Below, piece by piece: positions 8,760 to 16,905 of a DNA stretch of 64,000 nucleotides. The translations under genes were made by a program, and so were the position numbers. The DNA is taken from positions 124,001 to 188,000 of the forward strand of contig CACIKF010000003.1 in assembly GCA_902587165.1 (NCBI GenBank), read 5' to 3'. This DNA comes from Puniceicoccaceae bacterium. Its GTDB lineage: Bacteria; Verrucomicrobiota; Verrucomicrobiia; Opitutales; Coraliomargaritaceae. Below the pieces are notes generated by a model. It was given only the letters and a program-made list of their open reading frames with translations. It had not been told where the DNA came from and ran no database searches. Numbering within the stretch: the stretch's first letter is position 1; every line of letters begins with the position of its first letter.

Positions 8760-9744
8760 GAATACCACTTCAAGATATACTCCAAGCTTAGGTTTGGAAA
8801 AAGGTCGGGATGAGCTAACGTTCCTGGCCCCTGCTGCGAGTTGCCTGTTAAGGCAGCGAGATTATCTTCGGGTGATTATATTCGGCAGGCACATGTCACC
8901 GGCTTCAACGAAAAGGTTCGTGCCTTTTCGGTTTAACACGAAATTGAGGTCTGGCGGTGAGCGGCAACTTAAAGTGATGCAGTAAAAGGCACACTAGAGT
9001 GAGAACCAGCTGCAAACCGAGTAATGCTACAAGTTCCTGTTCGGAACGAAATAGCAAACACAGTCGGTCAAAGACCGACAGTTGCTACTGTGAGTTAGTG
9101 CGGAGTAGATAACGTAGTTTGACAGTATGAACGAATAAAGTGCTGTTAGATCGTAGGGGTGTCGCAATCTATACGGGAAAAAGAACTGCGGCTTCGCGGA
9201 GTGAGCGAACCAAGTGAGAGGTGCCTGTTTACGGGTAGTGATCATGGAAACGCGATAAAATCTGAAGCGCGGGAGGCTGTAGAAAAGCCGTCCGTTTGAG
9301 ACAATAAAAGCAACTTGAGGGTTAAGAGACAAGACCCGTTGCCTAAGGCAAACGATCGATGACGTAAGAAATTGATGCTGACCTTGGGCTACAGGAACGG
9401 AAGTGGAGATCTCAATCACTACCGATCCGTGTTCGGACTGTGAGTGTCGGCAGACAAGCGCAAAACCGGGCAGAGAAGTCTCACCCAACAGAGAACCAGT
9501 GTTAAAACTGGAATCAGGTTCCGCTGTGGGACCGAAACGTATCGCAATCGTTCTTGCGGTATGACACAGCGTCGGGGAACTGGCAGCCAACAATCGCTCG
9601 ACGGGTGATGAGAGCGCCCAATGCCAGTGAATCGGGGAAAGAGAGCGTGGCGAGCTCCCATACCTCACCTTTTTATGAATCTTCAGATTCGATAATAGGT
9701 TATTTAAAAGCCCGTGATTCGGTAACGAATCACGGGCTTTTTTT
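8760..9744 (+). ncRNA. Candidate large structured non-coding RNA (about 1 kb)
   Basis: There is no credible protein gene here, but local helices are dense. They include 8842-8846/8851-8855; 8861-8866/8871-8876 capped by C(UUCG)G; 8909-8916/8923-8930; 9025-9029/9052-9056 enclosing 9033-9037/9043-9047; 9063-9069/9073-9079; and 9272-9278/9286-9293. Further on are 9310-9314/9338-9342 stacked on 9319-9322/9334-9337; 9496-9500/9507-9511; 9522-9528/9565-9571 enclosing a 10-bp stem 9538-9547/9554-9563; and 9579-9585/9622-9628 enclosing 9595-9599/9612-9616. G-U pairs (9539-9562, 9542-9559, and two in 8861-8876) and the UUCG loop fit a + strand transcript. The 5' end is uncertain (8665-8760); the 3' end is the terminator. 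I do not recognise it as RNase P, tmRNA, 6S RNA, or a group I or II intron. It resembles the giant ornate RNAs (OLE, GOLLD, ROOL) only in general character. Confidence 0.7.
9710..9744 (+). terminator. Strong rho-independent terminator (bidirectional)
   Basis: A perfect 12-bp stem (9710-9721 with 9726-9737) with a GTAA loop is followed by seven T (9738-9744) on the + strand, ending the structured RNA. On the - strand the same stem is followed by TTTT and then A/T-rich sequence, so it can also end the convergent photolyase operon, whose last gene stops at 9769. Confidence 0.93.
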
Positions 9745-9768
9745 GTGTCTAGATTTCTGATTTCTGTG

Positions 9769-10743
9769 CTACACTAGGCCTAAAAGCACGGCAGCGGCGG
9801 CTTCTATGCCAGAGAGCGCGGCCCCTTCAACTCTTGCGCCACCAAATGAATCGCCCGCAAAAGTCAATTGAAGGCCAGCATTTTGAAAGTAAGGCTCGGG
9901 CCACGGGTTCACAGGTGTGGTGAACCCCCACCGGTGGCAGTCGTATTCGAGGACATTTGCACTGAGATGCGGAGCCGCCGCGTCGAGCATGAGCGGGCCG
10001 CGCACTTCGTTAGGTGAATCCCAATGAGCCTCGGCAAAATCTGCATCGGCATGTATGGTGATTGCAGAAACATCGGGTGAGATGCCCTTTTGCTGATTAT
10101 CAGCGATCCAGGTAAGTGGTGTTTCGTAGATTTTAATCCCGCCGGGCTCAGGTAAACCACTGGCACCATCTAGAATAGCGAGTGTTGCGAGACCGCGCTC
10201 GTAACGAACGGCTCGTAGCGAATCGCTTGCACCATTGGCGTAGCTCAATCCAGTCGAATCGAGTAGATTCATCGCCTGCGGAAGTGGCGAGGTGATCACT
10301 AGGTGCTTGCTATAAAAAGAATCACCAAATGCGGTACGAGCAATCCATCGATCTGCATCGCGTGATAGCTCGATGACCTGCTGAGAATTACAGACATCAA
10401 GCTCTTTAGCTAAATGCTTTGGGACATCAGTCATACCGTTGATCCCACAATAACGAGAGTAACCGTCGGGATTGGAATCTTCAGGCAGGTGGCGAAACCA
10501 CTCCTTAATAATGCCTGCTGCGAGCCAATCATCAGCATAGGCCTGGAGGCGAGGGTCGCGCACCGTAAAATATTGTGCGCCATGATCCAGCCGGCCACCC
10601 GCCATACGACGTGTAGCCATGCGCCCACCGAGACCACGACCTTTGTCGAGTATCCGCACGGACTTGTCTACCTTGCGTAGCTCGGTAGCGCAGATAAGGC
10701 CCGAAATTCCGGCTCCGATGATAAGGACGTCTGTGGCTTGCAT
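9769..10743 (-). CDS. Renalase-like FAD-dependent oxidoreductase
   Basis: The 324-residue flavoprotein has an N-terminal dinucleotide-binding motif IIGAGISGLICATELRK (about residues 8-24), then DKGRGLGGRMATRR and HGAQYFTVRDPR, which mark the renalase/amine-oxidase-like family. Near the C-terminus FAGDSFGGARVEGAALSGI supplies the second FAD contact. In bacteria renalase-like enzymes oxidise aberrant forms of reduced nicotinamide. The true substrate here is not shown. It is the last of four leftward genes (photolyase, FeS photolyase, epimerase, this gene), 19 bp after the epimerase. The location suggests a redox role during light or UV stress. Confidence 0.85.
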   Translation of the reverse strand: MQATDVLIIGAGISGLICATELRKVDKSVRILDKGRGLGGRMATRRMAGGRLDHGAQYFTVRDPRLQAYADDWLAAGIIKEWFRHLPEDSNPDGYSRYCGINGMTDVPKHLAKELDVCNSQQVIELSRDADRWIARTAFGDSFYSKHLVITSPLPQAMNLLDSTGLSYANGASDSLRAVRYERGLATLAILDGASGLPEPGGIKIYETPLTWIADNQQKGISPDVSAITIHADADFAEAHWDSPNEVRGPLMLDAAAPHLSANVLEYDCHRWGFTTPVNPWPEPYFQNAGLQLTFAGDSFGGARVEGAALSGIEAAAAVLLGLV

Positions 10744-10762
10744 GAAGAATAGGGGCGAGAAC

Positions 10763-11659
10763 CTAAGATGAAGACAGTGTTTGTTTTAAAGCGGTTTCGA
10801 GTTCGGCTTGCTGCCACTCAAAACCAAGCTCATTCAGTGAATTTGGGAGGACGCCCAGATTGCTGAGTACGGTCTCCCTACCCATTTCGCCAAAGAGCAT
10901 TTTAACAATACCTGTAGGCAAGGGGAAAACAGTGGGGCGACCCAAAACCTTGCCGAGTGTTTTCGTAAACTTACTGTTTGTGACCGGCTCTGGTGCCACC
11001 GCGTTGACCGCACTTCGCACGGATACATTTTCCACGGCAAAGACGTAGGCCGACACGAGGTCAGGCAAGCTGATCCAGCTCATCTTTTGCTGGCCGTCAC
11101 CAATGCGACCACCGACACCGAACTTAAAAGGCGTCAGCATCTTAGCCAGCGCTCCACCCTTAGCACTGAGCACAATGCCCGTCCGGAGAAAGACAGTACG
11201 AACGCCAGCCTCGGTCAAAGATTGCGCTGCACCCTCCCACTGGCGGGTCACCTCAGCGAGGAAGCCTTTGCCCGAACCGCTGGTCTCATCCAATAGGCGC
11301 TCGCTATCGATTCCGTAATAGCTGATGCCCGAAGCGGCAATGTAGGTCGGGCGCTTATCTTGCGCAAGAATTGAATCGACTAGCAGGCGCGTACTATCGA
11401 CGCGGCTATCTAGAATGCGTGCCTTAACGGCATCTGTCCAACGCTGGGCAACACTCTCACCCGCGAGATGGATAACAGCATCGACGCCGTCGAGCACATG
11501 CGGGTCTAACTGGCCTGCGGCGACGTCCCACTGATAATCACCGCGACCGCTGCGAGAAAGGGTACGCACGCTGTAGCCGCGTGCCCTGAGGGTAGCGCAA
11601 AGTGACTCTCCAACAAGGCCGCTGGCTCCGGTGATGAGAATAGTCTTAAGAGTGGTCAT
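10763..11659 (-). CDS. TIGR01777 family NAD(P)-dependent epimerase
   Basis: This is a 298-residue SDR-type protein. The start is set at the ATG at 11659, giving MTTLKTILITGASGLVGESL with the Rossmann GASGLVG loop at the expected position. A longer reading frame upstream would overlap the preceding gene and adds no recognisable sequence. Family features include VIHLAGESVAQRWTDAVKARI (about residues 80-100), SRVDSTRLLV, and a C-terminal domain with NAVAPEPVTNSKFTKTLGKV. TIGR01777 proteins (YfcH/SulA-like) have no firmly known substrate. It lies 46 bp after the FeS photolyase gene, a pairing frequently seen in light-exposed bacteria. Confidence 0.86.
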   Translation of the reverse strand: MTTLKTILITGASGLVGESLCATLRARGYSVRTLSRSGRGDYQWDVAAGQLDPHVLDGVDAVIHLAGESVAQRWTDAVKARILDSRVDSTRLLVDSILAQDKRPTYIAASGISYYGIDSERLLDETSGSGKGFLAEVTRQWEGAAQSLTEAGVRTVFLRTGIVLSAKGGALAKMLTPFKFGVGGRIGDGQQKMSWISLPDLVSAYVFAVENVSVRSAVNAVAPEPVTNSKFTKTLGKVLGRPTVFPLPTGIVKMLFGEMGRETVLSNLGVLPNSLNELGFEWQQAELETALKQTLSSS

Positions 11660-11705
11660 GTTTGCTTTCGTGACGAGTCCACTTAGGAACGTGCATGGAG
11701 GGAGT

Positions 11706-13271
11706 TCAAGTTTTTGAGGGCATACGGCAAGCGGACACGCTACGAATTTCATTTGCAGCTTTGGTGATACCGCTGCGATCACGCTCATTGAATCGATCGA
11801 GGTTACGGAGCTGAAGTCCCATACGTTGATTTGATTTGAGAGCAACTTGGTGTCTTATCAAATAATCCCAATAGAGCGTGGTAAAGGGGCAGGCGTTTTC
11901 TCCAGTCTTTTCCTTAGGATTTTTGGGGCAATTTTTGCAGTAATTGCTCATCTTATTAATGTAATTGCCCGTGGCGATGTAGGGCTTTGAGGCCATGAGT
12001 CCACCGTCGGCGTATTGCGACATACCTAGAGTGTTAGGGAGCTCGACCCACTCAACGGCATCAACATACACAGCGAGATACCACTCGTGTAACTTCTTTG
12101 GGTCCACGCCTAGTAGGAGCGCGTAGAGCCCAGTGACCATAAGCCGCTGGATGTGGTGCGCGTAGCCGTGCTCCAGCGTTTGCCCGACGGATTGCTTGAG
12201 ACATTCGAGATCCGTATCGCCAGTCCAGTAGAAGTCGGGCAAGGGTTCCTGCGCGTCCATCTCATTGCGGTCGATGTATTCAGGCATATGCATCCAATAG
12301 ATACCGCGCACGTATTCACGCCATCCGAGAATTTGGCGAATGAAGCCCTCAACCGCAGCAAGCGGGGCGTTACCGTCTTCGTAGGCTTTTTCAGCGGCAG
12401 CGACAGCGTCGCGGGGATCAAGCAGCTTTAAGTTGAGCGACGTACTGATCAGCGAATGGTAGAGCCAGGGCTCATCAGTCCACATGGCGTCTTGATACTT
12501 ACCAAATACGGCTAGCCGATTATGAATGAAATTGCTCAGTGCTTTTTGTGCCTCTTCTGGAGTCACAGGCCAAGCAAAGGAGTCGAGCGAACCTGGATGA
12601 TCGGCGAAGCGCTCGTTGACAAGGTCGAGCACTTCACGGGTGAGCACGTCTGGTTTAAAATTAGGGCCATTGTTTGGTTCTTCGGGGCCACCCTTGCCGA
12701 AGCTGCCCCGGTTTTCTTTATCGTAGTTCCAGTCGCCGCCAGTCGGCTTGCCGTCTTCCATTAAAACGTCGAAGCGTTTACGTAGTTCACGGTAAAAGAA
12801 CTCCATACGAAGAGACTTTCGGCCTTTGGCGTATTCTTCGAAATCCTTGGCGTTGGTGTAAAAGTGTCGGTCATCACGTACTTCCAGTGGCACTTCTTCG
12901 TCGCAGCAAACTTTTTTCAAAGCTTGAAGCACACGCCATTCGCCGGGCTGGGTGACGATGACTTTTTCTGGGCTCAAGGCACGGAGGTCGACACCGAGCC
13001 GATTGGAAAGTTTATCCGACCCTTCGCCATCATCTAGCTGCGTATATTCCACCCGGATGTCCTCCGAAAGTAGCGCGTCTCTAAAGTGGCGCATACCTGA
13101 AAGGAAGATCGCGATACGCTGCTTATGTGACCAGACGTGCTTCGATTCGTCATCGACCTCGGCCATCCATACGGCATCCTGAGTGGAATCAAAGTCGTCG
13201 AAAGCAGCAGCATCACGATTAAGTTGATCGCCAAAAATGACAATTAGGTGGCGTGGTGATTTCATTTTCAT
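11706..13271 (-). CDS. Cryptochrome/photolyase family protein with Fe-S cluster (FeS-BCP, (6-4) photolyase-like)
   Basis: The 521-residue protein starts with HLIVIFGDQLN, the opening of the photolyase-related family (COG3046) that includes prokaryotic (6-4) photolyases. The C-terminal half has the four-cysteine Fe-S region: one Cys in SNYCKNCPKNP (two residues), another in ENACPFTTLYWDYL, with the family pattern of tight Cys pairs near residue 440. It contains the Gly/His segment GYAHHIQRLMV, which is conserved around the FAD and lesion. Such enzymes repair (6-4) photoproducts with blue light. It sits 19 bp downstream of a classical CPD photolyase gene, so the operon would cover both main UV lesions. 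Photoreceptor function is the main alternative. Confidence 0.88.
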   Translation of the reverse strand: MKMKSPRHLIVIFGDQLNRDAAAFDDFDSTQDAVWMAEVDDESKHVWSHKQRIAIFLSGMRHFRDALLSEDIRVEYTQLDDGEGSDKLSNRLGVDLRALSPEKVIVTQPGEWRVLQALKKVCCDEEVPLEVRDDRHFYTNAKDFEEYAKGRKSLRMEFFYRELRKRFDVLMEDGKPTGGDWNYDKENRGSFGKGGPEEPNNGPNFKPDVLTREVLDLVNERFADHPGSLDSFAWPVTPEEAQKALSNFIHNRLAVFGKYQDAMWTDEPWLYHSLISTSLNLKLLDPRDAVAAAEKAYEDGNAPLAAVEGFIRQILGWREYVRGIYWMHMPEYIDRNEMDAQEPLPDFYWTGDTDLECLKQSVGQTLEHGYAHHIQRLMVTGLYALLLGVDPKKLHEWYLAVYVDAVEWVELPNTLGMSQYADGGLMASKPYIATGNYINKMSNYCKNCPKNPKEKTGENACPFTTLYWDYLIRHQVALKSNQRMGLQLRNLDRFNERDRSGITKAANEIRSVSACRMPSKT

Positions 13272-13290
13272 AAAAGTTTACTTCTTCCAC

Positions 13291-14721
13291 CTAGGATTTA
13301 AATTGATCCAATGCAGCGAGTGCCCTTTCGCGACCTTCCTTATGATCGATGATTGGTTCGGGATAGTCTTTGCCAAGCTCGACGCCTGCATATTCGAGAA
13401 TGCCTGCGGGTGCCTCCCATGGTTCGTGGATAAATTTGCTAGGTAACTTTGCAATCTCAGGCACCCAACGCTTCACATAATCACCCTCAGCGTCGAACTT
13501 CATACCTTGGGTGATTGGATTGAAGACGCGGAAATAAGGCGCAGCGTCGGCACCACAGCCAGCACTCCATTGCCAACCGAGGGTATTACTGGCCAGATCG
13601 GCATCGACTAGCGTATCCCAAAACCAACTAGCTCCTTCGCGCCAATCTTGCAACAGATGTTTCACAAGAAGGGATGAAACAACCATGCGAACGCGATTGT
13701 GCATCCACCCCGTGGCATAAAGCTGACGCATGCCCGCATCGACAATGGGGTAACCTGTCTGCCCGCGCTGCCAGCGCTTGAGGGCATTCGAATCGGGTTG
13801 CCAAGGGAAATCGGCATACTTTTCGTGAAGCGGCGCAGCAGGCGTTTTCGGGAAGTGATAGAGCACGTTATAAGCAAACTCGCGCCAATAAATTTCCTTA
13901 GCATAAACTTGTGGTCCCTCTTTGCCAAGATCGTGCTTAGCCTTCAGTGCGTGCATGACTTGGCGCGGACCGATCAAGCCCCAATGTAAATAAGGTGAGA
14001 GGCTCGATGTGCCGTCTTCGCTCGGAATGTCACGCGCCTGGTTGTAGCCTTCGACTGCTTGACTAAGGAATTTTTCCAGCCCCTTTTGAGCGGCTGCCTC
14101 ACTGACTACCCAGTATTCGTCAAATTTACGATACCACTGCTTTTCCGGCAAGAGGCAGAGAGAATCTAAAGCCAACGTCTGCGGATAGGTGTCAGGGAAC
14201 TTAAGTGAATCAAAATCAGGTTCGGCAATCGGTTCAATCGGACGGTCTTTTACCTTTTTCCAGTAGGGCGTGTAAACCTTGTAGGGATTTCCCCCACCCG
14301 TGGCGGCGGTGTGCGGTTCGTTAAGTAAGGTGCTATTAAAACTCTCCACTTCAATACCATCCTCGCGCAATTGACGCTTGATCGAAGCATCCAACTCCCG
14401 TTGCGGCGACTCGTAACGGCGATTCCAACAAACGCGCTTCGCTCCAGTCTTTTCAATGATGTCTCTCAGTTGCCCTAGAGAGTCGCCTTCTCTTAAAACA
14501 AACTCACCCCCCTTATCTTTCAAGGTCTCACTTAGGCTCTTCAAAGCCTGATGTAGCCACCACTTCGAAGCCGCACCCGGTGCCCAATCACCTGCCTCGT
14601 CGGGTGACCAGATGAAGACAGGAATCACAGGCAAGCCTGCCTCAATAGAAGCTTTAAGGGCAGAATTATCCTTAAGGCGCAGATCCTTGCGGAACCACAA
14701 AATTGTAGGGCTTAAAGACAT
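13291..14721 (-). CDS. phrB: Deoxyribodipyrimidine photolyase, class I
   Basis: The 476-residue enzyme opens with ILWFRKDLRLKDNSAL and carries the antenna-domain WNRRYESPQRELD motif near residue 105. The C-terminal FAD and DNA-binding domain shows LSPYLHWGLIGPRQV, EIYWREFAYNVLYHFP, PIVDAGMRQLYATGWMHNRVRMVV and DADLASNTLGWQWSAGCGADAAPYFRVFNP (in parts). This is the standard class I cyclobutane-dimer photolyase. It uses FADH- to split pyrimidine dimers in visible light. It is the first gene of the leftward operon and follows a 92-bp divergent spacer shared with the nitroreductase gene. Confidence 0.95.
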   Translation of the reverse strand: MSLSPTILWFRKDLRLKDNSALKASIEAGLPVIPVFIWSPDEAGDWAPGAASKWWLHQALKSLSETLKDKGGEFVLREGDSLGQLRDIIEKTGAKRVCWNRRYESPQRELDASIKRQLREDGIEVESFNSTLLNEPHTAATGGGNPYKVYTPYWKKVKDRPIEPIAEPDFDSLKFPDTYPQTLALDSLCLLPEKQWYRKFDEYWVVSEAAAQKGLEKFLSQAVEGYNQARDIPSEDGTSSLSPYLHWGLIGPRQVMHALKAKHDLGKEGPQVYAKEIYWREFAYNVLYHFPKTPAAPLHEKYADFPWQPDSNALKRWQRGQTGYPIVDAGMRQLYATGWMHNRVRMVVSSLLVKHLLQDWREGASWFWDTLVDADLASNTLGWQWSAGCGADAAPYFRVFNPITQGMKFDAEGDYVKRWVPEIAKLPSKFIHEPWEAPAGILEYAGVELGKDYPEPIIDHKEGRERALAALDQFKS

Positions 14722-14813
14722 AGTGATAGAGCGTTAGATCTTAACGAAACTTACACAAGAAAGAGACACTGATCGCCTCTTGATTCCACTATAAAACCAG
14801 TCAATATAAAATA

Positions 14814-15419
14814 ATGGATACAATCACCGCAATCAAAGAGCGTCGCTCCGTCAAACACTACGACAGCGCTCATGAAATGAGTGAGGCCGAGATCAACGCA
14901 CTGCTCGAACTGGCACTACTCTCACCGACTTCTTTTAACATGCAGAATTGGCGCTTTGTCGTCGTGACGAATCCTGAAAAGCGTGCCGCCATCCAGGCTG
15001 CCGCTTGGAACCAAGCGCAAGTAACCGAAGCCTCCATTACCATCTTGCTCTGCGCCAACCTTAATGCCCACGAAGACGCCAGCCGTTACTGGGTGCACGC
15101 CCCGCAGTCTGTGCAGGATATGCTCGTACCCATGATCGCCCCATTGTATCAGAATAATGCGCAACTGCGGCGCGACGAAGCCATGCGCTCAATCGGCATC
15201 GCAGCGCAGACCCTCATGCTGACTGCCAAATCAATGGGCTACGACTCCTGCCCCATGATCGGCTTCGATCCTGAAAAAGTTGCCGAAATCATCGAACTAC
15301 CTGAGAACCACGTGATCGGTATGATGCTAACTGTGGGTAAGGCACTTAAAGACGCCAATGTCCGTAGCGGACAGCTGCTTTATGATGAGGTCGTTTTTCG
15401 CAACGGTTTTTCGAGCTAA
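14814..15419 (+). CDS. Nitroreductase family protein
   Basis: The 201-residue protein has the FMN-binding nitroreductase start IKERRSVKHYD, then LLELALLSPTSFNMQNWRFVVV. Near the C-terminus is the dimer and FMN segment GYDSCPMIGFDPEKVAEIIELPENH. Enzymes of this family reduce nitro, quinone or other electrophilic substrates with NAD(P)H. The physiological substrate cannot be read from sequence. It is divergent from the photolyase operon and is followed by an 8-bp inverted repeat (15451-15458 with 15474-15481) that lacks a T-run. Confidence 0.9.
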   Translation: MDTITAIKERRSVKHYDSAHEMSEAEINALLELALLSPTSFNMQNWRFVVVTNPEKRAAIQAAAWNQAQVTEASITILLCANLNAHEDASRYWVHAPQSVQDMLVPMIAPLYQNNAQLRRDEAMRSIGIAAQTLMLTAKSMGYDSCPMIGFDPEKVAEIIELPENHVIGMMLTVGKALKDANVRSGQLLYDEVVFRNGFSS

Positions 15420-15560
15420 AGTGATCAAAACTTACGGTAGCAGAATTCCGAGGCTAGGCCAATCCAAGTTTCCCCTAGCCTAGGTTCTCAAAAACGGTCT
15501 CACCAGCTTTGCGCGATTCTTCTGAAAAATGTTTTGCTTCGCCCTGCACAGGGCAATTCA

Positions 15561-15920
15561 ATGATTCCTATGTACGAACTATCAGGAACCGTAAAACAAA
15601 TCTTCGAAGAGAAAACTTTTGGCAGTGGCTTTAATGTACGTGAATTCGTCGTTACCACTGAGGCCGACAAATACCCGCAGGACATCTGCCTGCAGTGTGT
15701 CAAAGAGAAAGTCGAAATGGTCAATCAGCTGAAAGAGGGCGAAAAGGTGAAAGTATCTTTCGACCTCCGTGGCCGCGAGTATCAAGGCCGCTACTTCGTC
15801 AATCTAAACGCATGGAAGGTCGAGGCTGCTGGCGCTGGATCTGATAGCTCCAGTAATGGCGACGAGCCGCCCCCCTTCGACCCATCCGACGAGATTTTAG
15901 ACGAGGAGCCTCCGTTTTAG
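15561..15920 (+). CDS. DUF3127 family protein with SSB-like acidic tail
   Basis: This is a 119-residue protein. The start at 15561 is preferred because AGGG lies 7 nt upstream; another ATG is at 15570. The body [20 protein letters not shown] through [18 protein letters not shown] is a small OB-fold-like domain of the DUF3127 family. The C-terminal quarter is low-complexity (Ser, Asp, Pro) and ends in [10 protein letters not shown], closely resembling the acidic protein-docking tip of single-stranded DNA-binding proteins. Function is not established. ssDNA or nucleic-acid binding is an inference from fold and tail. Confidence 0.8.
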   Translation: MIPMYELSGTVKQIFEEKTFGSGFNVREFVVTTEADKYPQDICLQCVKEKVEMVNQLKEGEKVKVSFDLRGREYQGRYFVNLNAWKVEAAGAGSDSSSNGDEPPPFDPSDEILDEEPPF

Positions 15921-15995
15921 GCCTCCAGCCTAGCCAAAACTCAGTGGTTGCGCTTCATTAGCAAATTCCTTTTTCTAAATATGAATTTTAGGTAA

Positions 15996-16430
15996 ATGAA
16001 ACGCATCGTCATCATCAACGGCCCGAACCTCGATCGCCTCGGCATACGCGAGCCAGACATTTACGGCGACCAAACGCTGACAGATCTAGAGAATTTACTA
16101 AGCGAAGAAGCAGAGTCTTTGGGTGTGCAGGTGCAATTCTACCAGAGTAATCATGAGGGCTTTATCATCGACGAAATTGGAGAATATTCTGACTCAGAGG
16201 TGTTCGGCCTCATTCTCAACCCTGGCGCCCTCACCCACACCAGTCTCGCGCTACGCGACGCCATCGCTGGGAGCGACCTACCTGCAATCGAAGTTCACAT
16301 TAGCAATATTTACCGGCGCGAGGACATCCGCCAGCACTCACTGACAGCTCCCGCCTGCATAGGCGTCATCTCAGGTCTCGGCTTCGATAGCTATGTCGCC
16401 GCATTGCGCCATTTGGCGAATCTCGATTAA
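15996..16430 (+). CDS. aroQ: 3-dehydroquinate dehydratase, type II
   Basis: This is a 144-residue type II dehydroquinase, the usual family length. It begins KRIVIINGPNLDRLGIREP and has the active-site Tyr in DIYGDQTL, the QSNHEG loop, NPGALTHTSLALRDA with the catalytic-site Asn, and EVHISNIYRREDIRQHS with the conserved His and Arg. It catalyses the third step of the shikimate pathway, from 3-dehydroquinate to 3-dehydroshikimate. It lies 75 bp after the DUF3127 gene and 69 bp before the SWIB gene, so it could be in a loose operon with them. Confidence 0.96.
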   Translation: MKRIVIINGPNLDRLGIREPDIYGDQTLTDLENLLSEEAESLGVQVQFYQSNHEGFIIDEIGEYSDSEVFGLILNPGALTHTSLALRDAIAGSDLPAIEVHISNIYRREDIRQHSLTAPACIGVISGLGFDSYVAALRHLANLD

Positions 16431-16499
16431 TTTTACAGATATTACTCACCGCAAACAAGGCATACCGCCTCAAAATAACCAAAAACGAAAGATAACACC

Positions 16500-16829
16500 A
16501 TGGCAGACGAACCTAAAGGACTGAACAAACCCGTAAAACTTAAAGCCGACTTGGCTTCCTTCCTCGGAGCAAGCGAGCTCCCGCGCACAGAGATCACTAA
16601 AAAGCTCTGGGACTACATCAAAGGTCAAGGCCTCCAAACCAAGACCGAGAACGGTGCTCCTGAAAACGCCGGCAAGTATATTGTAGCCGACGCAAAACTC
16701 GTTTCCATCTTCAAAAATACAAGGTCGACCAGCAAGTCTGGTAAACTAACTGACCTTACTAGTATCAGTGAAGGTGAAACTATCAACATGATGCAAATGG
16801 CCGCAGTAGTCGGTGCCAACATCGAGTAA
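16500..16829 (+). CDS. SWIB/MDM2 domain protein
   Basis: The 109-residue protein consists almost entirely of one SWIB domain (LKADLASFLGASELPRTEITKKLWDYIK through a short basic C-terminal part). SWIB domains are named for eukaryotic SWI/SNF subunits. Stand-alone versions are found in Chlamydiae, Verrucomicrobiota and some Proteobacteria, where they are thought to act on DNA or with topoisomerase. It is followed by a strong terminator that it shares with the convergent SNF2-family gene. Confidence 0.9.
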   Translation: MADEPKGLNKPVKLKADLASFLGASELPRTEITKKLWDYIKGQGLQTKTENGAPENAGKYIVADAKLVSIFKNTRSTSKSGKLTDLTSISEGETINMMQMAAVVGANIE

Positions 16830-16850
16830 GACTCTTACAAGTTCATTTCC

Positions 16851-16886
16851 AAAACGGCTACTCCATTAGGAGTAGCCGTTTTTTTT
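16851..16886. terminator. Bidirectional rho-independent terminator
   Basis: A 14-bp perfect stem (16851-16864 with 16869-16882) with ATTA loop is followed by T residues to 16886 on the + strand and begins with AAAA, so it can also terminate the SNF2 gene from the other side. Confidence 0.92.
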
Positions 16887-16905
16887 GTAATCACCTAGCT
16901 TTGAT

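Noticed and set aside
9027-9668. A 213-codon reading frame on the - strand through the structured region
   Set aside because: Its sequence is low in typical protein features, has no recognisable domain or ribosome site, and lies antisense to a region with clear RNA helices and a terminator on the + strand. It is most likely an artefact of structured RNA, as is common for rRNA-like sequence.
8760-9744. RNase P RNA, tmRNA, 6S RNA, group I or group II intron
   Set aside because: I looked for the RNase P core sequences, the tmRNA ends, and a group II domain V hairpin and did not find them. The region lacks the expected conserved blocks.
10763-11845. Long N-terminal extension of the TIGR01777 protein
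   Set aside because: The upstream 62 codons overlap the preceding gene, are not similar to the family, and the ATG at 11659 places the NAD-binding loop correctly.
15451-15481. 8-bp inverted repeat after the nitroreductase gene as a terminator
   Set aside because: The loop is 15 nt and no T-run follows, so only an inverted repeat can be claimed.
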